Below are positions 57,495 to 64,000 of a stretch of 64,000 bases of DNA, piece after piece (the stretch's first letter is position 1; every line of letters begins with the position of its first letter). The translations under genes were made by a program, and so were the position numbers. The stretch spans positions 1 to 64,000 of the forward strand of contig WSYJ01000140.1 of assembly GCA_020186115.1 (NCBI GenBank). The letters run 5' to 3'. This stretch comes from Histomonas meleagridis. Lineage: Eukaryota; Parabasalia; Tritrichomonadida; Dientamoebidae. The notes below the pieces were generated by a model. That model did not search any database. It was not told where the DNA came from and was given only the letters and a program-made list of their open reading frames with translations.

Positions 57495-58547
57495 ATGAAA
57501 GCAAAAGAATATAAAGTTTTACCCTTAGTATTGCCAAATCCTGATAATCAAAAAATAGATATAGAAGCTATAAAACAAATTTGCCATGCAAGATTTTCTT
57601 TATCAACACCTCCTGAAGAACGATGTATTGCTTGGCTGGTTTTATTGGGAATATATCCACAAAATCCAAATCTTTGGCTTGAAGAAAGAGAAAAAATTAA
57701 AAATAACTATACAGAATTTATTCATGATTTTCAACTTGAAGGTTGGGAAAAGTTATACATTCCAGAGAATGTCTTGAAGACTGAACTGAATGTACCTAAT
57801 CAAAAACTTATGCATGCAGTTCATGTTGATGTTATCCGAACAACTCGTCATTTCAAATATTTCCCAAAACTTGAACCACCACTAGATGCAAGTCCAGATG
57901 ATAAGTATGCTCCTTACAATGAATTCCTTCGACGTTTTGAACGTATTCTTTATATATTTGGAACAATTAATTGTTCCTTTTCATACATGCAAGGTTTTAA
58001 CGAGTTACTTGTACCATTTTATTATGTTTTTTATAATGCAGAAGATGTTTTTTATTCCAATATGGATTTAGTTGAAGCCATATCCTTTCATTGTCTTCAA
58101 CAAATCATCACAAGCACTGAACTCCAAGTCTTTTATTCCAAGATGAATCTAAGGGAGAACATTAGCACTCAATTATCGCAATTCGATGAGTTATTACAAC
58201 GACATTTACCATCAATTGCCGAGAAATTTTCCCAAGAAAAGATTGAATCGATTACCTATGCATACAAATGGTTTAACTTGATGTTTGCACAGGAATCAAT
58301 GCTCTTAAATATCCTCCAAATTTGGGACGTTCTGTTTTCACACATTCCAAACATCGAAAACTTTTTGTATTACTTGGGCGTGGCGAACGTTAAGCTCATT
58401 ATGAAAAATCACGAGGACCTAAAGTACTCAAAACTGATTGTGTTGCTACAGACTTCTTCAATTCATGACCCTTATGAACTAATAAAAACTGCGGAGGCGT
58501 TTTATGAGAAAGATCAAAAAACAAAAAGATTTTGTTTTTGGAAATAA
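57495..58547 (+). CDS. TBC-domain Rab GTPase-activating protein (TBC1D13-like)
   Basis: The 350-residue protein is essentially one TBC domain. It has RCIAWLVLLGIYPQNPNLW near residues 43-61 (the R-x3-W-x2-LLGY start), the arginine-finger motif VDVIRT (111-116, Arg115) and the glutamine-finger SYMQG (163-167, Gln166). Both dual-finger residues are intact, so it should stimulate GTP hydrolysis on a Rab. The order, length and LLGYxP/W spacing resemble TBC1D13. A Rab-like GTPase and other traffic genes lie elsewhere in the window, but nothing links it to them directly. Confidence 0.88.
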   Translation: MKAKEYKVLPLVLPNPDNQKIDIEAIKQICHARFSLSTPPEERCIAWLVLLGIYPQNPNLWLEEREKIKNNYTEFIHDFQLEGWEKLYIPENVLKTELNVPNQKLMHAVHVDVIRTTRHFKYFPKLEPPLDASPDDKYAPYNEFLRRFERILYIFGTINCSFSYMQGFNELLVPFYYVFYNAEDVFYSNMDLVEAISFHCLQQIITSTELQVFYSKMNLRENISTQLSQFDELLQRHLPSIAEKFSQEKIESITYAYKWFNLMFAQESMLLNILQIWDVLFSHIPNIENFLYYLGVANVKLIMKNHEDLKYSKLIVLLQTSSIHDPYELIKTAEAFYEKDQKTKRFCFWK

Positions 58548-58607
58548 TTTTTTTTAGATATATAACTATAGATTTAATAAAATATATTATAGAAATTTGA
58601 TTTGGAT

Positions 58608-60016
58608 TTAAATCCATTGGTCATTTTCACATAAGACATTGTTCTTTAGTTCTTCATCATTAATGTTTTCAATAATTTTTTCGTCACTTGTTGATGAATG
58701 TTTACATTCATTTGTTATATTTTGTTGATTTTTGTTTTTATTTTTACGAATTAGAAATATTGTAATTCCAACAATCAACAAAAATATCGCAACTGCACCA
58801 CATATGATACCAATTATTTCTCCTTTATCTAATGTGTTACTTTGTGTTGTAACTTCTTGTAAATAAAATGTATAAAATTCAGAATAAAATGTGAAATAGA
58901 AAGAGAAATGAACAGTTACATACTCATAAAATATTATATTTGTCGTAAATAAAATATAAGTGGAATTGAAGTACGAAAGAAATATTGTGTTGAAGTGTGT
59001 GGGAAGTAGTGTGACAGTTTGAGTGGCAAGTAATGTATACACATGAGAGAGAATGAGGGAATGCGTTAAAGATGCATTAATTGGAAATGAAGAACTTGAA
59101 ACAGTAAAAAGACGCGAAAATGAAAATTGGTTTGATGATATATGTGTGTTTGAATGTGTAAATGAATTTGATCTAGTGAATGAATCTGATTGCGAATATG
59201 TATTACTTTGTGTATAAGTATTTGACTGTGTATATGTATTTGATTGTGAAAATGTATTTGATTGTGAAAATTGATTTGATTCACTGAATGTGGCAGTAGG
59301 GAATGGTTCACAGCCTTCGATAATTGTTCCATTGGATGGTGTCAATGAAAAAATTTTTTCTGAAAAATTATATAGAGTCATAATATATGTTGTATTGATG
59401 TTTGAAAATGAATTAGATTGATCAGATGGAGCTGTGTTTCCATAAAAATATATGCATGTAAGATTTGTACATTCATCAAATGCATTACTTTCAATAGATT
59501 TAACATTTCCTCTAATATAAAGTGTTGTGATTTGTGAACATGTAAAAAATGCATTTTTATTAATAGTTGTAATTGTTGAAGGAATTTCAAATGTATCTCT
59601 TTCATTTCCAATTGGATATGAAATTAATTTTTGGATATTTTTATCATAAAGCACTCCATCATTATTATAATTAGAAAATTTCGGATTAGAATTATTAACT
59701 TTAATAAATTGAAGACCTGAACATCTACTAAATGGATTTTCACCAATTGTTGTAACTGATGATGGAATTGTGATGTCTTTTAATTGACTACATCTAGAAA
59801 ATGCATAACTTTCAATTGTTTTTAATTTATCTCCAAAAATTACTGTTACTAAGCTTGTGCATGATTGAAATGAATTGGAACCATTTTTTCTACTGATAAA
59901 AGTGTAATGTTTTTTAATGAGGAACAATACTGAAATACAGATATAACAATTGTTTTTAAACCCACACCAATATGAACTGTCGTTAACAAGGTACAATTAT
60001 AAAATGCTGCTTGACA
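58608..60016 (-). pseudogene. BspA-like LRR surface protein, C-terminal part (split by mariner)
   Basis: On the minus strand this segment encodes LRR_5/BspA-type repeats of about 23 residues (AFYNCTLLTTVHI, YAFSRCSQLKDITIP, AFDECTNLTCIYF). A Gln-Ser-Asn hexapeptide stalk (SQSNTY/F, about 10 copies, 59170-59290) and a Ser/Thr/Phe region follow. Then comes one membrane helix (IIGIICGAVAIFLLIVGITIFLI, in part) and a cytoplasmic tail of about 50 residues. That is the build of trichomonad BspA adhesion-type surface proteins. A frame change at the A6 run (59884-59889) and the mariner insertion at 60017 both disrupt it. Without the insertion the LRR pattern continues into 61330-61672. Confidence 0.8.
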
Positions 60017-60018
60017 TA

Positions 60019-60053
60019 TAGGGTGTTCAAAAAGTCCTGACCCCCCCTCCTAT
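60019..60053 (+). repeat. Left terminal inverted repeat of the mariner element
   Basis: 35 bp, matching the reverse complement of 61293-61327 at 34 positions. Confidence 0.92.
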
Positions 60054-60223
60054 TATGGGCTGTGATTAGTTTATAAATAAAATATTCATATAATATTAAA
60101 ATATAGTTAATGAAGATCTTATATATGTGAAATATGTGATTTTTGATTAATTGCATATCGAGAAAAATTTAATTTAAATTTTGGTGACGCAAAAAAATTT
60201 GAGAAGAACCGTCACTTTTTTTC

Positions 60224-61255
60224 ATGGATGCCGTCGAACAAAGATTCATTATTAAATTTCTCTTCCTCTCAGGAAAAAGATACAAAGCCATATACAGAGA
60301 AATGTTCACTGTCTTGGGAAATAATACAGTTCATATAAGTACAGTCAAAAGGTGGTGTAGAAAATTCAAAAATGGTGACTTTTCATGCCTTGATGAGGAA
60401 CGTACGGGGAGACCCCCATCTGATCTTGTTCATCCAATTTCAAAAATTCTTCAAAAGCAACCATTTATTTCAGCCCGCTTAATTGCAAAGCAATTATCAG
60501 TGACTCCAAATACTGTATTAAAAGTTCTTTATGAGGACATGGCATTGAGGCGCTTCACTAGGAAATGGGTCCCCCATGATTTGACGGAAGAACAAAAATT
60601 GGAAAGAGTCGATATGTCAAAATCAATTTTAAAAATATTAGAAAAAAGCGGAAAAGAAAAAATTTCATTAATATAATGACTGGGGATGAGTCATGGTTTT
60701 ATTTTAATTATCAAAGTTCTTATATGTATGCCGCATCACGAGCTCAAGTCCCCACCCGTCCCCAAAAGAAAATTGACAGTGAAAAAAATCATGCTGACAA
60801 TGTTCTTCAATGGAAATTCCCTATTATGCATTGATTTTCTACCAAAAGGCAAAAAAATATAATCAACGCTATTTCATCGATAATATTATTGAAGAAATAA
60901 TTAAAAATACAAATGAGGATGAGGATCAATTGGACTTAGATCAAATGATGATTCATATGGACAATTGTAAAGTTCACAAAGGAAATTTAGTTCAACAAAA
61001 ATTAAATCAAATAAAGCTTAAATCCATTCCGCACCCACCTTATTCCCCTGACATCAGCCCATGCGACTTTTGGTTATAAAAAAAAAAAAAAAAATATTTG
61101 GAAGATAAAGAGATAAAATCGAAACATCAATTAAAAACTCAAATTTTAACGGCATGGGAACACGTCAATTTTGAAGAGCTTCAAAGCGTGTTCTTGGAAT
61201 GGATCAAAAGATTGAAGTGGATAATAGAAAACAATGGAGAATACTATATCACATA
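60224..61255 (+). pseudogene. Mariner transposase, frameshifted
   Basis: From ATG 60224, 150 codons encode the paired helix-turn-helix DNA-binding part, including STVKRWCRKFKNGDFSCLDEERTGRPP (in part), typical of mariner. The frame then changes near 60675, again near 60800 and at an A7 run near 60850. An in-frame TAA and an A16 run follow at about 61077. The catalytic triad is still readable across frames: TGDESW, HMDN and CDFW, with 34 residues between the second and third Asp (DD34D). The usual SPDISPCD end is present. It cannot make active transposase as it stands. Confidence 0.88.
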
Positions 61256-61292
61256 AATAAACAAGAATATCTAAAATTGTTTATTCATTGAG

Positions 61293-61327
61293 ATAGGAGG
61301 GGGGGTCATGACTTTTTGAACACCCTA
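61293..61327 (-). repeat. Right terminal inverted repeat of the mariner element
   Basis: 35 bp, with the C7 (G7) tract shared with the left end; only position 19 differs. Confidence 0.92.
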
Positions 61328-61329
61328 TA

Positions 61330-61826
61330 TATCAGTAACTGAATCAGGAATTGTGATACTTTCTAATGCTGAACATCCTGCAAATGCATATGAACCAATT
61401 ACTGTAACTGATTCGTTCATTTTGACTGAAATTATTTTTTTCCAATTCTTAAAAGCATTATTTGGAATTGTTTTCACTGGATATTCTATTACAACATGTT
61501 CAGCATCATTTTCGTAATCAGTTGGAAGATCACTTTGATTTATGAAGAGTGTATTCGTACTTGGATCATAATTTTCATAAATATGAGATAAAGACAATAA
61601 GTATGAAAATTGTGTTTGCACTTTGCGTTCTTTGAAATAACTTTGATTTTTTTGATTTGATGATTTGGACAATCAAAAGTATTTTGATTCCACTAATGAT
61701 ATAACTTGTAATTTTCTTATGTAAAGCTGTACTTTCAATTCGAAAAGTGTGATACATGAAAATGCCTGAAATCATAAATATTTTCATATATTCTTTCGTA
61801 TTTTTATGTTCAATAAATGACCTCAA
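61330..61826 (-). pseudogene. BspA-like LRR surface protein, N-terminal part
   Basis: The minus-strand frame up to 61672 has no ATG. It encodes a short lead (LFINQSDLPTDYENDAEHVVIEYPV) and the first BspA repeats (IPNNAFKNWKKIISVKM, GSYAFAGCSALESITIP), ending at the mariner junction. An overlapping frame (61575-61826) with ATG codons carries a hydrophobic stretch. The two probably formed one N-terminus, separated by a frameshift in a T/A run near 61645-61655. With the C-terminal part it represents one inactivated gene. Confidence 0.7.
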
Positions 61827-62382
61827 AGAAATGAGCCCTTATTGATATGGTGAAGCAATTTCAAAGGATTTGATATCGAATATGATGATAACATCTTTTC
61901 AAAATAAACTATTCAAATAAGAATGGAGTGTCAATCTGTCAAATACATGAGTGGTTTACATCATAGCACGTTTCAAAACATCTTTACTTCAAAGAATTTT
62001 TGAAATCATTTAAATACGAATTAATTAATATATCAAAAAATCTGTAGGGCCGAATATTAATTTAAAATTCATTGATACAACGAAATGAGAGGAGGTTGCC
62101 GCACATTTTGCATTGACTAAAGCAAATTAACATAGCCTTGAAACAAGTAAGGAGAGCGCATGGTAAAAACAGCTTATTTTGTCGATTTTTTTGTCAAAGA
62201 AAACACAAATTATAGTTATAATTCAATACTTTATTCTGACTTTTTAACGAGTTTAGTCAACCCAAAAACGGAAATAAACTATTGAATTTTTTCAAAAGCA
62301 ATCTTAAGATCTGTATCAATACACTGGCAACTTAAATTATTTGATAAATAATTTTTTCATTTGAAGTTTATTCAGTTTCTGT
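61827..62382. other. Intergenic region, no gene seen
   Basis: AT-rich DNA between the BspA-like pseudogene 5' end and the CCT7 3' end. Nothing recognised. Confidence 0.5.
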
Positions 62383-64000
62383 TCAGTGCATTCCGGGTAG
62401 TCCTCCCATCTGAGGCATTGGCATTCCTCCTCTTCCACGTTGTACATTCTGTTGTTGTCCGGGCATTCCCGTATCGAATGTTGTTTCATGTTCCGGAATC
62501 GAAACAGTTTCATCCACAGACAGAATTGTGCATGCCGCCTCTGTCGCCGCCTTCATTGCGTTCATCTTCACCACCAGCGGCTCCCAAATGAATTCCTTCA
62601 CTGCGTCCACGACGTCGCCTTTCTCTATATCTACGCCCATCCATATTCCGTTTTCGCCATCTTTCGCGTGTGCGAATCTCAGCTTGTTTAATATTTCGAA
62701 CGAGTCGAATCCGGCATTATTCGCTAACGCTCTTGGAATACTTTCGAGTGCGTTCGCGTATGCTTGGATGATGAGTTGGCTCTTTCCGTCCATTTTCATC
62801 GCCTTCTCATTTAATGTTTTGGCTAATGTCATCTCGACAGCGCCCGCGCCGCCGACGATTCTTCCGGCCTTCTTAGCCCTGCGCACGATCATTATCGCGT
62901 CATGTATACTACGTTCGGCCTCTTCTAAGAATTGTTTAGCGCCGCCACGTAACACAATTGTAGCGGATTTGCCTTTGCAGCCAGTGAATACATTGAACCG
63001 CTTCTTTCCGACTTGGCGCTCTTCAAATGTTTCGCATGTGCCAAGTGACTCTTGATGGATGTCTGTCGTTGTGGATAATATGATGCCGCCGGTGGCTTTG
63101 GCTGTGCGGTTCATATCTTCTTCCGGAACACGGCCAGCGCAGAAGATGTCGTGGTCGGCAAAGAACTGCGTTGCGATGTCGCCTATTGGCTTACGACTTA
63201 GGACAACATTAGCGCCGCAGTTGAGACAATTGTTAAGTTTGTCTTGAATGATCTTCCATTCAGCATCAACGATTTCTTGGTACTTCTTGGGATCTTCTAC
63301 GCGGACTTCGGAGTCGGATGAGGCGCCTTGTAATTCTAATTCGACATTTAATAATAATATCTTTGGATTTGTAAAATGTTTGGGCTGTTGGTCAAAACCG
63401 GCATAGAAGAATGTGCGCTTGAAGGCAACACCAGGAACAAAGAATGAATCCTCAATGCCACCACCTTTGACCATCTTAACTCCTAAATCTTCAATTCGTA
63501 AGTTGGAGTCAAGACTTTCAACGGCGTCTACAATCATTTTGGCAAAGAATTCGCGTTTGTCACTGACTAATTTGGATCGAAGTGTAGTAGCAGCACAACT
63601 TTCAAGAATTGAACGCTCGCTGGCATTGATGTTAACTGCTATTTTATCGAGGGTTTGAACGACTGTATTAAGGGCATTGCGATAGCAACGACATATGAAT
63701 TGAGGATGAACACCATCTTCTAAATATGGACGTGCTGCATCAAGAAGTGCGCAGCTAAGAACTACAACAGAAGTGGTACCATCACCAATTTCTTCGTCTT
63801 GTGATTTAGCAACTTCAACAAGAAGTTGAGCTGCAGGATGAACAATGTCTAATTCACGCATAACGGTAGCACCATCATTAGTAACAATGGCACGCTTGTC
63901 TCCGTTATGGATTAACTTGTCCATACCACGTGGGCCTAAAGTTGTTGAAAGAATTTCACCGATGGCATGACATGCATTAATGTTAGAAATGATTTGCCCC
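62383..64000 (-). CDS. CCT7: T-complex protein 1 subunit eta (CCT7), 5' end beyond the window
   Basis: The frame is open to the right edge, giving at least 538 residues and lacking only the first part. It has the chaperonin motifs LGPRGMDKL at the edge, TNDGATVM, and GDGTTSVV. CCT eta-specific stretches are VAFKRTFFYAGFDQQPKHF, IVDAEWKI and GDIATQFFADHDIFCAGRVPEEDMNRT (in part). The tail is Gly/Met/Arg-rich (QRGRGGMPMPQMGG), as in other eta subunits. It is part of the TRiC ring with CCT1 (35.6-37.2 kb). The C-terminal half is much more GC-rich than its surroundings. An ATG at 63924 exists but lies within the conserved core, so it is not the start. Confidence 0.95.
   Translation of the reverse strand, partial: GQIISNINACHAIGEILSTTLGPRGMDKLIHNGDKRAIVTNDGATVMRELDIVHPAAQLLVEVAKSQDEEIGDGTTSVVVLSCALLDAARPYLEDGVHPQFICRCYRNALNTVVQTLDKIAVNINASERSILESCAATTLRSKLVSDKREFFAKMIVDAVESLDSNLRIEDLGVKMVKGGGIEDSFFVPGVAFKRTFFYAGFDQQPKHFTNPKILLLNVELELQGASSDSEVRVEDPKKYQEIVDAEWKIIQDKLNNCLNCGANVVLSRKPIGDIATQFFADHDIFCAGRVPEEDMNRTAKATGGIILSTTTDIHQESLGTCETFEERQVGKKRFNVFTGCKGKSATIVLRGGAKQFLEEAERSIHDAIMIVRRAKKAGRIVGGAGAVEMTLAKTLNEKAMKMDGKSQLIIQAYANALESIPRALANNAGFDSFEILNKLRFAHAKDGENGIWMGVDIEKGDVVDAVKEFIWEPLVVKMNAMKAATEAACTILSVDETVSIPEHETTFDTGMPGQQQNVQRGRGGMPMPQMGGLPGMH

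Larger units (their letters stand above)
60019..61327 (+). mobile_element. Mariner (DD34D) transposon inserted in a BspA-like gene
   Basis: A 1309-bp element with 35-bp terminal inverted repeats (60019-60053 and 61293-61327, one mismatch) starting TAGGGTGTTCAAAAAGTC and flanked by TA at 60017-60018 and 61328-61329. Inside is one mariner transposase, broken by frameshifts. T. vaginalis is known for very numerous mariner copies (Tvmar); this is an analogous element. Nearly perfect ends against a broken coding region suggest recent mobilisation by a transposase supplied elsewhere. Confidence 0.92.

Noticed and set aside
63059-63924. Frames opposite CCT7, and an internal start at 63924 for CCT7
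   Set aside because: The opposite-strand frames are shadows of a GC-richer conserved gene; the ATG at 63924 lies in the conserved LGPRGMDKL core, so the gene continues past the window edge.
1-64000. tRNA, rRNA or well-known snRNA genes
   Set aside because: No T-loop GTTCRANNC with paired acceptor or recognisable rRNA core was found by eye; a covariance-model search would be needed to exclude divergent ones.

Overview
The window looks like nuclear DNA of a parabasalid protist, most likely Tritrichomonas (T. foetus) or a close relative. The genes I recognise are eukaryotic, intronless and AT-rich, and they are packed on both strands. The accessory gene types are typical of trichomonads: a BspA-like leucine-rich-repeat surface protein, a DUF3447-type ankyrin protein, Tc1/mariner elements and BTB proteins. 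Myb-like AACG motifs sit just before many start codons. The species is inferred from gene content, not from a database match.

Layout. 1-6158 is a decayed non-LTR retrotransposon with C2H2 zinc fingers, reverse transcriptase and an R2-type restriction-like endonuclease, bracketed by a 28-bp direct repeat. 6.6-13.8 kb holds a multispanning membrane protein, COG6, a membrane-anchored FG/GTTP-repeat protein, a fucose-isomerase-like protein and an AP-4 sigma-like chain. 14.4-21 kb holds TELO2 and a CPSF6-like RRM protein (divergent pair), then RNA polymerase III subunit RPC2. 21.6-26.5 kb holds an armadillo-like protein, a Rab-like GTPase and an Sfi1-like protein. 26.8-28.0 kb is an accessory patch: a 351-bp MITE, a truncated Cys-rich gene and ankyrin fragments.

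28.2-45 kb is mostly housekeeping: CK2 alpha, a ubiquitin hydrolase, an RluA-type pseudouridine synthase, a CAMK-like kinase, CCT1, a BTB protein, three coiled-coil proteins and inorganic pyrophosphatase. Ankyrin fragments lie at 40.7-41.3 kb. 46-49.1 kb is an ankyrin gene whose repeats are separated by conserved spacers of 63-80 nt that break the frame. 51.7-54.5 kb is a 41-bp satellite. 54.6-58.5 kb holds an unrecognised 891-residue protein and a TBC Rab-GAP. 58.6-61.8 kb is a BspA-like gene split by a 1.3-kb mariner element. 62.4-64 kb is CCT7, running off the right edge.

How the genes fit together. Several encode membrane-traffic parts (COG6, AP-4 sigma, Rab-like GTPase, TBC GAP). Others serve protein folding or stability (CCT1, CCT7, TELO2, ubiquitin hydrolase) and RNA synthesis or processing (RPC2, CPSF6-like, pseudouridine synthase). 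There is no operon logic: neighbours are functionally unrelated, but several divergent pairs share very short promoters. No tRNA, rRNA or CRISPR was found.
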